Assembly: GCA_902796295.1 (NCBI GenBank)
Contig: CADBOL010000231.1
Coordinates: forward strand, 1-6,439
Source of the DNA: Oscillospiraceae bacterium
Lineage (GTDB): Bacteria; Bacillota; Clostridia; Oscillospirales; Acutalibacteraceae
DNA: 6,439 nucleotides
Reading direction: 5' to 3'
The translations under genes and the position numbers were made by a program. The notes below the pieces were generated by a model. The model was not told the origin of the DNA, did no database searches, and saw nothing but the letters and a program-made list of their open reading frames with translations. Of the stretch, positions 1 to 6,320 are shown piece after piece. Every line of letters begins with the position of its first letter. Position 1 is the first letter of the stretch.

Positions 1-1247
1 ATATGGAAGCAGACGCCTTCGATGACGGAGCGGATGAGCTGAGTCTTGCCCGTTTCAAGCGAGATGTTGAAGAACATTCCTCTTGAGCAGGGATCCTCAA
101 ACGGGCAGCGGTTGCCGTGAAGCCAGGGTGTGAATACGACTCCGCCCGAGCCCGCGGGAGTTTCGTTGATGACTTTTGAAAGATAATCATAGAGCGATGT
201 GTATACGGTTTCCGTTGACTCCGCAACGTGTGTCTTTTCAAGGTAGATGCCGATTTCATCAAGCGCGAGATGATCCTTGACCCACTCGAGGCACTTGCCC
301 GCGGTTTCAAGCTCGGCAAAATAATTATATCTGCCGTTCTGAACTCCGACCGCGGCGGCCATCATCGCGGAGGTATCGACTATGCTCCTGTCGACAACGG
401 TCGATACCCAGCCCGAGGTGCCCTGATAGATGTGAGTGTCGCCCAGCTGAGCCGCGCCCGCGCCGACACCGATGAGGGAGGCGTCCATACCGCCGCCGAA
501 TACGGCGATGCCTTCCTTGAGGCCGAGCTCCGCTGCGGCTTTTGCCGTGAGGGTGCCCGCGACGGCGTCGCTGTCGATAATATCGGGCATATGCTTGAGG
601 TCAACTCCGAGAATCTTTGCAATCTTGGGGCTGAAGCATTTTTTGCCGTCTCTGATATCGTACATGAGAGTGCCGAATGCGGAGTCTCTCGTCATAACGA
701 ATTTATCGGTCATCCTGCAGATGAGATACTCTTTGACATCGAGCCATTTATACGCTCTTGCGAAATTCTCGGGCTCGTTATCTCTCATCCAGTTGTATTT
801 CCATGAGGGGTCCTTTACGCTGACGGATACGGCGCCCGTGATGAGAAGGGAGGGGATGAGTTTGAAGATGTTCGCTCCCGCAATCTGGGGGCCGTATGAC
901 ATACCCTTCTTAATCTGCTCGGTCGCGCGCTGGTCCATATAGCTGAACGCTCTGTGTACGGGCTTGCCTTCCTTGTCAACAAGCACAAGGCCCTGCGCCT
1001 GAGAACAGAAGGAAATTCCTTCTATCATATCGGGAGTCACATCGCACTGAGCAAACGCAGTCTTTGTGGTGCTGCACATTGCGGCCCACCATTCGTCGGG
1101 ATCCTGCTCCGCGCCGCCGCCCGGAAGCACATAGAGGGGATAGCCCTCCATACCCGCGCCGAGAAGTTTAATCGTTTTGTCAATTTCAAAAATACAGGTC
1201 TTGACACCTGTTGTGCCGATGTCGTAGGAAATAACATATTTGCTCAT
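1..1247 (-). CDS. FGGY-family carbohydrate kinase, xylulokinase-like (3' end beyond window)
   Basis: An ATP-dependent cytosolic sugar kinase of the FGGY family (actin/hexokinase fold), which phosphorylates a pentulose, hexulose or polyol. The frame is open from the ATG at 1247 to the window edge (415 codons), so about 80-100 C-terminal residues of a usual ~500 are missing. Residues 4-16 (YVISYDIGTTGVK) form the N-terminal phosphate-binding loop with Asp9. AEQDPDEWW near residue 50 and D105 in SYMDQRA resemble the xylulokinase substrate region. FGGGMDAS carries the expected catalytic base Asp255, QGTSGW (275-280) is the second phosphate loop, and HGNRCPFEDP (377-386) is typical of the C-terminal FGGY domain. 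The start is set by a perfect AGGAGG (1255-1260) seven bases upstream of ATG. It lies 137 bp downstream of the CAP gene, on the same strand, with its own promoter. Family certain; substrate (xylulose or another ketose/polyol) not determinable. Confidence 0.93.
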   Translation of the reverse strand, partial: MSKYVISYDIGTTGVKTCIFEIDKTIKLLGAGMEGYPLYVLPGGGAEQDPDEWWAAMCSTTKTAFAQCDVTPDMIEGISFCSQAQGLVLVDKEGKPVHRAFSYMDQRATEQIKKGMSYGPQIAGANIFKLIPSLLITGAVSVSVKDPSWKYNWMRDNEPENFARAYKWLDVKEYLICRMTDKFVMTRDSAFGTLMYDIRDGKKCFSPKIAKILGVDLKHMPDIIDSDAVAGTLTAKAAAELGLKEGIAVFGGGMDASLIGVGAGAAQLGDTHIYQGTSGWVSTVVDRSIVDTSAMMAAAVGVQNGRYNYFAELETAGKCLEWVKDHLALDEIGIYLEKTHVAESTETVYTSLYDYLSKVINETPAGSGGVVFTPWLHGNRCPFEDPCSRGMFFNISLETGKTQLIRSVIEGVCFH

Positions 1248-1254
1248 GGATAGT

Positions 1255-1260
1255 CCTCCT
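1255..1260 (-). promoter_or_regulatory. Strong Shine-Dalgarno of the FGGY kinase
   Basis: AGGAGG on the minus strand, seven bases before the ATG at 1247. It is a full match to the anti-SD core and fixes the kinase start. Confidence 0.9.
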
Positions 1261-1333
1261 CTTTGATTCAGGGTGTCGGATCACGGATATTTATCAAAAA
1301 CCGCCGCAATCCGCATCAATACTCCGAAATATT

Positions 1334-1362
1334 ATTATAAGATAGATTTTTAAAAATTACAA
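1334..1362 (-). promoter_or_regulatory. Sigma-A-type promoter for the FGGY kinase
   Basis: On the minus strand a TTGTAA -35 box (1357-1362) is followed by exactly 17 bases and a perfect TATAAT -10 box (1334-1339). Transcription would begin near 1327, giving a leader of about 80 nt before the kinase ATG. No terminator hairpin with a T-run lies between the CAP stop and this promoter, so the kinase may be read both from here and by read-through. The leader contains a weak inverted pair CGGAT/ATCCG with a ~20 base loop, which I do not take as a riboswitch. Confidence 0.7.
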
Positions 1363-1384
1363 GAGAAAAATATTATAAGGCGAA

Positions 1385-2359
1385 TTACTCGGTGAAAATG
1401 AAACTCCAGTAGAGATTTCCTTCGGGGTCTGCCGCAACACCGATTCCTATTTTTTTGTAAGAGTCGCCCGTGATTCCGCTGTAATTCGCGTCCGAAGCCG
1501 TAATTGCGTTTACCGCGGAGGAGCTGTCACTGTAGCCCTTGCAGGTGAGCTCCCAGGGCTTGGGATTTGAAAGTCCGAGATCGGTGAGCACCGAGGCGTA
1601 TCCCGACCCGCCGGGTCTCTTGCTGCCGACCTTTCCGCTGTATGCCATTTCGGTTGCGCGCACGCTCGCGGCGGTGCACAGGCTGTCGTCAAGCGTGAGA
1701 GCGGATTTGCCCGCGCTCCTGCGGATATCGTTGATTGCCGATACTGCGGAGCTTATCTGCGCGGCGTAGGTAATTTTGTTTGTTTTTGCCTCCGGAAGCA
1801 GGTCGTTTGTGGAGGCCTTGAAGCCCGAATAGTCATATTTCGAGTATCTTTTCTGATCGGTCTGAACCTTGGAGCCGTCGGAATAGATATCATAATAGGT
1901 GCTCACAACGTCGGTTTTTTTGACGCCGTATTTATAATCGGATTTGGTTTCTTTGGTTTCTATTTTGGAGTCGACCACGGTTTTTCTCGTGACTGTAACC
2001 GAAGGAAGAAGAGAGCTTGTCTCTGTTTCGCTCTGCGCCGTTTCGCTTTCGGCTTCAGCGGTTTCGGAGGGCTCGGTTTCTGCCTGAGATTCCTGCGGCT
2101 GCTCCTCGCTCTGCGTCTCGGTGACCGCCTGAGTTTCGGTTTCGGTTTCTGTCTCGGTTTCCGCGGGCTCGGTTGTCTCCTCGGGAACAGAGGTTCTCTC
2201 AAACTCCGCGCGGATGGATTCCTCGTCATATTTTTCTTTTGTTGTCGCTTCTTTTGTGACAAGCAGGGAGGGTGCCCTGCCATCGCATCCGGTGAGGGCG
2301 GATGCAAAAATCACGGTTACGAGCAACGCGGCCGCCGCTTTTATTAAGTGTTTTTTCAT
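1385..2359 (-). CDS. CAP/SCP-domain (YkwD-like) surface lipoprotein with Thr/Glu-rich stalk
   Basis: A predicted lipoprotein of 324 residues. Residues 1-25 are a lipoprotein signal peptide: KK near the N-terminus, a hydrophobic core, then lipobox LTGC with Cys25 as the lipidated residue. Residues 57-117 are an acidic Thr/Glu/Ser/Gln stalk including a TE repeat (68-76). Residues 118-197 are a Lys/Tyr-rich connector, and 198-323 a CAP (cysteine-rich secretory/PR-1) domain. CAP signatures are INDIRRSAGKSALTLDD (209-225), an A-rich helix, KRPGG (247-251), WEL (269-271), and YKKIGIGV plus LYWSFIF at the end. The His of the usual H-x-RP motif is Ser246, and the SPGHRxNI-type His is absent (ITASDANYSGI), so metal-dependent catalysis is doubtful. 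Cys228 and Cys273 are the only other cysteines and may form a disulfide. The ATG follows an AGGTGG SD. Function of bacterial CAP lipoproteins is mostly unknown; a cell-surface binding role is inference. Confidence 0.88.
   Translation of the reverse strand: MKKHLIKAAAALLVTVIFASALTGCDGRAPSLLVTKEATTKEKYDEESIRAEFERTSVPEETTEPAETETETETETQAVTETQSEEQPQESQAETEPSETAEAESETAQSETETSSLLPSVTVTRKTVVDSKIETKETKSDYKYGVKKTDVVSTYYDIYSDGSKVQTDQKRYSKYDYSGFKASTNDLLPEAKTNKITYAAQISSAVSAINDIRRSAGKSALTLDDSLCTAASVRATEMAYSGKVGSKRPGGSGYASVLTDLGLSNPKPWELTCKGYSDSSSAVNAITASDANYSGITGDSYKKIGIGVAADPEGNLYWSFIFTE
2132..2161 (-). repeat. Hexanucleotide tandem repeat encoding (Glu-Thr)5
   Basis: Five 6-base units on the minus strand, based on GAAACC with variants GAGACA and GAAACT, encode residues 67-76 of the CAP lipoprotein stalk. 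The unit is a multiple of three, so slippage would change stalk length without breaking the frame. Confidence 0.8.
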
Positions 2360-2365
2360 AAAGAG

Positions 2366-2371
2366 CCACCT
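2366..2371 (-). promoter_or_regulatory. RBS of the CAP gene overlapping the GH3 stop codon
   Basis: AGGTGG on the minus strand lies six bases before the CAP ATG. It shares a base with the TGA stop of the GH3 gene (2371-2373), so ribosomes finishing GH3 arrive directly on this site. This supports one transcript and translational coupling. Confidence 0.75.
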
Positions 2372-4773
2372 CAGATAAATTTCATTGCAAACTTAAGGAT
2401 GTATTTCGCGTTTTCTCTTATCTCATCGAGAGTGATGCCGTCTTTTTTGCCGAGAGTTTCGAGCAGAGTGCCGTCAGGCACGTGTTTGCCCGTTCTCGCT
2501 CCGCCGGGCATCAGGATATTCACACCGGCTCTCACGCGGTAGGCCTGATCGCGCAGGGACGGGAATTCGGGCGAGTGTGCGGAACGCATCCACCAGTCTG
2601 TGATAACGCACCCGTCCCAGCCCCATTCTCCTCTGAGAATATCGTGAACGAGCTCATAGTGATAATGCCCCCAGACGCCGTTTATCTTGTTGTATGAGGT
2701 CATTATATTCACGGGATTGCTCTCTTTGACGCAGATTTCAAATCCCTTAAGATATATCTCCCTGAGAGCTCTTTCGGAGAGCCGCGAATCGTTGTGGGTA
2801 CGGTTCGTTTCCTGATTGTTGCAGGCAAAATGCTTCGGGCACGCGCCGGAGCCGGAGGACTGGATTCCTCTCACGGCCGCGGCACCGGCTTTACCGGTCA
2901 GAAGAGGGTCTTCGGAAAAATACTCGAAGTTTCTGCCGCAGAGCGGATTTCTGTGTATGTTCAGGCCCGGCCCTGCTATCACATCGGAGCCGAGGGCTTT
3001 CATTTCTCTGCCTGTTTCGGTGTAGATTTCTTCAATGAGCCGGGTGTCAAATGTGCTCGCAAGACAGGTGCCGACCGGTATGAGAGAAGCGGTTGTGTTA
3101 AGCCTTATCCCGGACGGGCCGTCGGTGAATGTCAGCGCCGGGATTCCCTTGTCTCTCAAGGATCCGAGAACTCCGCAGTAAACTCCGGCGTTGCCGGAAG
3201 TACCCAGCGGGCTGTTCATTGTGTAATCTCCGCGGCTGAGCGCCTCGAGCTCGTCAAGCGAAAGAGTCATAATGAAATCATCAAGCGTTGCACAGCCGTT
3301 TTTTACATCGAAGAGGGTGCATTTTTTTGTGCCGGGAGCGGTGCCGGAGACAGGCAGCGATTCTCTGATTCTGTATCTGAGATTCACTCCCGATTTCGGG
3401 GCGATTTCATATTTAACCTTTCCGCCGTCATTGACAAGTCTGAGAAATTCCTCAGCCGGAGCCGCATGCTGCGAGAGCTGAGAGACTATAATATCTCCGC
3501 GTATTGTAAAACTGCCGCAGAGCGGTGCGCTTCTCACATCGCTGCCGAGGTAAAATCTGTATTCTCCGCTCTCGAGAATATATGAATGAAGAGTATTGTC
3601 ATCATAGCAGGCAAGGGAATCAAGCGGAATTTCCGCGGTGAAGGTTTCGCTTTCGCCGGGAGAGAGCATGTCTGTTTTCGCAAACCAGCAGAGCTGCCTT
3701 GAAGGCTTGCCGAGCCTGCCCTGCGGAGCCTCAAAATAAATCTGAGGCGTTTCTTTTCCCTTGAAGCCTCCCGTGTTTACGACATCAAAACGGACCGTGA
3801 CTTTTGACTTGGTCTTTTTAAAATCAATACCGGAAAACTCAAACGAGGTATAGCCGAGGCCGAATCCGAAGGGATAGAGCACCTTATCGGGAGCGAAAGT
3901 TTCAAAAAATCTGTATCCGACATAAATGTCTTCGGAATAATTATTGAATTTTTTCGCTCCGAAATCATTAGACGACGGGTACGCGGCGTAATTGACGGCA
4001 ATCGTGTCGGGGAGCTTTCCGCACGGGGGACAGATGCCGTAAAGCACATCCGCTGCGGCGTTTCCGCTCTCCATTCCGCCCTGCCACACATACAGTATCG
4101 CGGATATTTTATCGGAGTATTCCTCAATTTCCGACATGTCGATGATGTTTGAGCAGTTGAGAATGAGTATTACCTTACGGAAGTAAGCCGTAATATCGCA
4201 GAGCAGGCGTTTTTCATCGTCCGTAAGGAACCAGCTTCCCTTTGTGAGGGTGTTATCCATATCCTCGCCGGATGACCTGCCTATGACCGCAATCGCCGTG
4301 TCAGACTGCGCGGCGGCTTTTGCCATCTCTTCAGTTGAAAAAAGAAGCTCCGGCTGAGAGGTCGGCCAGTGGGCCCAGAATCCCTTATCGGGCGGATTCT
4401 CCGCGCAGAATGAGGCGTATTTGGCGGCGAGCTCCTCGTTTATGCAGGCGCCCGCATTTCTCAGGCCGTCAATCAGGCTGACACAGTACGGCGGATTTAC
4501 ATCTCCGCCAGAGCCGTAGCCCGTATAGAACCAGTCAATCTGAAGGCGTGAAAACACGCTGATTTTCTCATCTTTTTTAAGGGGAAGGGCATTGTCTTTG
4601 TTTTTGAGCAGCACTGCTCCCTCGGCTCCCGCCCTGCGGCAGAGAGCGGACATGACGGGATTGTCATATTCCGGAATTACTGCTCCCTCCGTTGAGGTCT
4701 GGCTCGTGTCTCCGGGCAGAGAGGTGATTATTTTGCCTATGGCGTTGTTGATTTTGCGCTTTATTTTATCCAT
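2371..4773 (-). CDS. GH3 beta-glucosidase-type glycoside hydrolase, domain-swapped, cytosolic
   Basis: A retaining glycosidase of family 3, 800 residues, which should remove non-reducing beta-linked sugars from oligosaccharides or glycosides. The domain order is reversed from the classical one. The (alpha/beta)6 GH3 C-type domain is first (about 40-300), with GRSSGEDMD placing the likely acid/base at Glu170. A fibronectin-III-like domain follows (about 325-425), then the TIM barrel last (about 500-800). Barrel motifs are FTDGPSGIR (549-557), GRNFEYFSEDP (613-623) and KHFACNNQETNR (647-658). The nucleophile Asp726 sits in VITDWW. The arrangement is known from Ruminococcus albus and Butyrivibrio enzymes. 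There is no signal peptide or membrane segment, so it acts inside the cell on imported substrate. Both catalytic residues are present and the protein looks intact. Start: ATG with GGAG (4780-4783) six bases upstream. First gene of the leftward unit. Substrate (glucoside, xyloside or another glycoside) unresolved. Confidence 0.95.
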   Translation of the reverse strand: MDKIKRKINNAIGKIITSLPGDTSQTSTEGAVIPEYDNPVMSALCRRAGAEGAVLLKNKDNALPLKKDEKISVFSRLQIDWFYTGYGSGGDVNPPYCVSLIDGLRNAGACINEELAAKYASFCAENPPDKGFWAHWPTSQPELLFSTEEMAKAAAQSDTAIAVIGRSSGEDMDNTLTKGSWFLTDDEKRLLCDITAYFRKVILILNCSNIIDMSEIEEYSDKISAILYVWQGGMESGNAAADVLYGICPPCGKLPDTIAVNYAAYPSSNDFGAKKFNNYSEDIYVGYRFFETFAPDKVLYPFGFGLGYTSFEFSGIDFKKTKSKVTVRFDVVNTGGFKGKETPQIYFEAPQGRLGKPSRQLCWFAKTDMLSPGESETFTAEIPLDSLACYDDNTLHSYILESGEYRFYLGSDVRSAPLCGSFTIRGDIIVSQLSQHAAPAEEFLRLVNDGGKVKYEIAPKSGVNLRYRIRESLPVSGTAPGTKKCTLFDVKNGCATLDDFIMTLSLDELEALSRGDYTMNSPLGTSGNAGVYCGVLGSLRDKGIPALTFTDGPSGIRLNTTASLIPVGTCLASTFDTRLIEEIYTETGREMKALGSDVIAGPGLNIHRNPLCGRNFEYFSEDPLLTGKAGAAAVRGIQSSGSGACPKHFACNNQETNRTHNDSRLSERALREIYLKGFEICVKESNPVNIMTSYNKINGVWGHYHYELVHDILRGEWGWDGCVITDWWMRSAHSPEFPSLRDQAYRVRAGVNILMPGGARTGKHVPDGTLLETLGKKDGITLDEIRENAKYILKFAMKFI

Positions 4774-4803
4774 ATTACGCTCCGAATCTATAATATAATG
4801 TTG

Positions 4804-4812
4804 ATTATAACA
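4804..4812 (-). promoter_or_regulatory. Extended -10 promoter for the GH3 operon
   Basis: On the minus strand the string TGTTATAAT is a perfect TATAAT -10 (4804-4809) with an upstream TGn extension. Transcription would start near 4797, leaving a leader of about 24 nt. No good -35 sits 17 bases upstream; a TTGATA exists with a 20-base spacer. The extended -10 may compensate, or an activator may be needed. Confidence 0.55.
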
Positions 4813-4820
4813 GTTAATTA

Positions 4821-4834
4821 TGATAATTATATCA
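4821..4834. promoter_or_regulatory. Possible operator: inverted repeat over the GH3 -35 region
   Basis: TGATA and TATCA arms, 5 bp each, are separated by ATTA. The element lies 12-25 bases upstream of the GH3 -10 box, where a bound protein could block or help polymerase. In AT-rich DNA such a short palindrome can arise by chance. Confidence 0.3.
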
Positions 4835-4846
4835 ATAAATTGTTAC

Positions 4847-4872
4847 GAATTCAATATTTTGCAGATGAATTC
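4847..4872. repeat. Pair of GAATTC sites 20 bp apart next to the rightward -35
   Basis: Identical 6-bp palindromes at 4847-4852 and 4867-4872 are spaced start to start by 20 bp, about two helical turns. The second directly abuts the TTGACA -35 box of the rightward promoter. The position suits a dimeric regulator, but no family is assigned. Confidence 0.35.
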
Positions 4873-4901
4873 TTGACATTGACACTCCTTGGATATAAAA
4901 T
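4873..4901 (+). promoter_or_regulatory. Sigma-A-type promoter for the AhpD-like/SDR operon
   Basis: A perfect TTGACA -35 (4873-4878) is followed by 17 bases and TAAAAT (4896-4901), one mismatch from the -10 consensus. An overlapping TATAAA at 4894 has a 15-base spacer and is the weaker reading. A second TTGACA directly follows the first (4879-4884) but has no -10 at suitable distance. Start near 4908, with a leader of about 27 nt. Confidence 0.75.
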
Positions 4902-4934
4902 CTATTTGTTTAATAAATCACAGGGGGAATCATT

Positions 4935-5474
4935 ATGTCATATCTTAAAATGACCGAATACGAGTCATCTCCGCCCGAGGTCAGAGCGGAATACGACGAC
5001 CAGATAAAAAAGCACGGCAGGATAACCAATATGAAAAGGACCCTGCTTCAGGATGTACCTTCGTTCAAGGCCTACATGGAGTGGTACACTCTTTATGACG
5101 AGCTTGTTCCGGTTTTCGGCGAGAGAGCGATGACGATTTTTTCCTATGCCGTTTCAACGGGCAATACCTGTCTCATCTGCGGCACTTTTTTCAGAAAAAT
5201 CCTCATAGATGCGGGCGAGGATCCCGACAATCTCACCCTCAATGAAACAGAGAAGCTCCTGCTCGATTTCGGGGCGCAGATTACACAGAATCCCCATAAT
5301 ATCTCACAGGAGATTTATGACAGATTAAAGGCGGATTACAGCGAAAAAGACATCGTCGCGCTCATAGCTTTCGCCGGCATAATGTATGCCACGAATCTCT
5401 TTAATACCGTGGCGAAGGTGCCTCTTGACGAGGTGCTTTACGGCTATGTGAAAGACGGAAAAACGGAGGAATAA
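4935..5474 (+). CDS. AhpD-like / carboxymuconolactone decarboxylase-family protein
   Basis: A 179-residue all-helical protein of the AhpD/CMD superfamily, whose members include thiol peroxidase partners and lactone decarboxylases. The recognisable core is TGNTCLICGTFFRK (75-88), with the redox pair Cys79-x-x-Cys82 at the end of a helix as in AhpD. The second half (EKLLLDFGAQIT, then SEKDIVALIAF and ATNLFNTVAKVPLDE) matches the usual C-terminal helices of this superfamily. In AhpD the CXXC is served by a Glu 12 residues before the first Cys and a His four after the second. Here these positions are Thr67 and Phe86, so the standard proton relay is absent. No signal peptide; cytosolic. AGGGGGA (4922-4928) six bases before ATG sets the start. 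It leads a two-gene operon with the SDR, which suggests a shared redox step. Family confident, activity unknown. Confidence 0.82.
   Translation: MSYLKMTEYESSPPEVRAEYDDQIKKHGRITNMKRTLLQDVPSFKAYMEWYTLYDELVPVFGERAMTIFSYAVSTGNTCLICGTFFRKILIDAGEDPDNLTLNETEKLLLDFGAQITQNPHNISQEIYDRLKADYSEKDIVALIAFAGIMYATNLFNTVAKVPLDEVLYGYVKDGKTEE
5465..5470 (+). promoter_or_regulatory. RBS of the SDR gene inside the end of the AhpD-like gene
   Basis: GGAGGA lies in the last coding codons of the upstream gene, seven bases before the SDR ATG. Only three bases separate the upstream TAA from the ATG, so the two genes are co-transcribed and probably translationally coupled. Confidence 0.85.
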
Positions 5475-5477
5475 AAA

Positions 5478-6281
5478 ATGGGAGAATTCAGCGGAAAAGT
5501 TGCTTTTATAACAGGCGCGGCACACGGTCAGGGCAGAGCGGCGGCTCTCGCATTCGCAAAAGAGGGAGCGGATATCGCCGCTTTTGACGTCGCAAAAAAA
5601 ATAGAATACCCCGCCTACGAATTCGGTACGAGCGATGAGCTTAAATCCCTTAAAGAAGAGATTGAAACGCTCGGCGGCAGATGCGTGATCTGCGCGGGAG
5701 ATGTACGCGATGATGAGGCGGTCACACGCGCCGTCAATGAGACGATAAAGGAATTCGGCAAGATAGATATACTCTTCAACAACGCCGGCATCTGCGCCTA
5801 TGCGGAGGTTGACAAAATGACCGATGAAGAGTGGAACGCGATGATTGACATAAACCTCAAGGGCCCCTTCAATGTGACGAGAAGAGTGGTTCCCTTCATG
5901 AAAGAAAAGCAGAGCGGAGTCATCATCAACAACTCATCTGTCATGGGTCTGCGCGGCGGCAGACGCCTCTCTCACTACACTGCCTCAAAATGGGGGCTTA
6001 CCGGACTTACCAAAGCCTGGGCGATTGAGCTCGCCCCGTATAACATAAGGGTTGTCAGCATTCATCCGACAGGCGTGAACACACCGATGAATGACGGTCT
6101 TGCCGCAATGGAGGGCAAGACTCCGATGGAGATAGCGGAGGCATCCGCGGGCAATCTTCAGCCGGTTCCCTGGATTGAGCCGGAGGATGCGGCGAATATG
6201 GTGCTCTTCCTTGCGAGCGACAAAGCAAAATACTGCACCGGCGGCCAGTATCTCATTGACGCAGGCCTCCTGAGTGTGTAA
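5478..6281 (+). CDS. Short-chain dehydrogenase/reductase, mycofactocin-SDR-like subfamily
   Basis: An NAD-dependent alcohol/ketone oxidoreductase, 267 residues, classical SDR fold, cytosolic. Visible motifs are the Rossmann loop TGAAHGQGR (12-20), Asp37 after strand 2 (prefers NAD over NADP), DV (75-76), NNAG (101-104), structural Asn126, and catalytic Ser154, Tyr167 and Lys171 (YTASK). Between strand 2 and the next helix there is an insertion (about 39-55, with IEYPAYEFGTSDEL). Together with GQGR, GLRG before the active Tyr, HPTGVNTPM (195-203), WIEPEDAANMVLFLASD (232-248) and a DAG-type C-terminus, this insertion matches the actinobacterial mycofactocin-associated SDRs such as carveol dehydrogenase. 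No mycofactocin gene is visible here. Second gene of the rightward operon, followed at once by a terminator. SDR certain; subfamily likely; substrate unknown. Confidence 0.93.
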   Translation: MGEFSGKVAFITGAAHGQGRAAALAFAKEGADIAAFDVAKKIEYPAYEFGTSDELKSLKEEIETLGGRCVICAGDVRDDEAVTRAVNETIKEFGKIDILFNNAGICAYAEVDKMTDEEWNAMIDINLKGPFNVTRRVVPFMKEKQSGVIINNSSVMGLRGGRRLSHYTASKWGLTGLTKAWAIELAPYNIRVVSIHPTGVNTPMNDGLAAMEGKTPMEIAEASAGNLQPVPWIEPEDAANMVLFLASDKAKYCTGGQYLIDAGLLSV

Positions 6282-6308
6282 AAAAAGCCCGCTTCGGCGG
6301 GCCTTTTT
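6281..6308 (+). terminator. Intrinsic terminator of the AhpD-like/SDR operon (probably bidirectional)
   Basis: A perfect 6-bp stem GCCCGC/GCGGGC (6287-6292 with 6297-6302) closes a TTCG tetraloop on a C-G pair and is followed by CTTTTT. An A-run before the stem supplies the T-run on the other strand. The element begins at the last base of the SDR stop codon. Confidence 0.95.
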
Positions 6309-6320
6309 AATGCGGAATTC

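Noticed and set aside
228..806. Plus-strand open frame of 192 codons
   Set aside because: It is antisense to the FGGY kinase, whose motifs read clearly on the other strand. It has no RBS and no recognisable domain.
1248..1330. Riboswitch in the kinase leader
   Set aside because: Only a weak CGGAT/ATCCG pair with a long loop is visible; no known riboswitch core or terminator/antiterminator pair.
1372..1377. Second TATAAT on the minus strand near the CAP stop
   Set aside because: No adequate -35 at 16-18 bases; the neighbouring TTGTAA/TATAAT pair is far better.
1960..2307. Minus-strand open frame rich in Lys, Arg and Pro
   Set aside because: It is a frame-shifted reading of the Thr/Glu stalk repeat of the CAP lipoprotein, with no RBS.
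2794..3585. Plus-strand open frame of 263 codons
   Set aside because: It lies wholly inside the GH3 gene on the opposite strand, has no SD, and its Arg/Gly/Ser-rich composition is that of a shadow frame.
4774..4934. Small gene or RNA in the divergent intergenic region
   Set aside because: The region is AT-rich promoter DNA with no RBS-backed frame, no tRNA-like cloverleaf and no strong hairpin.
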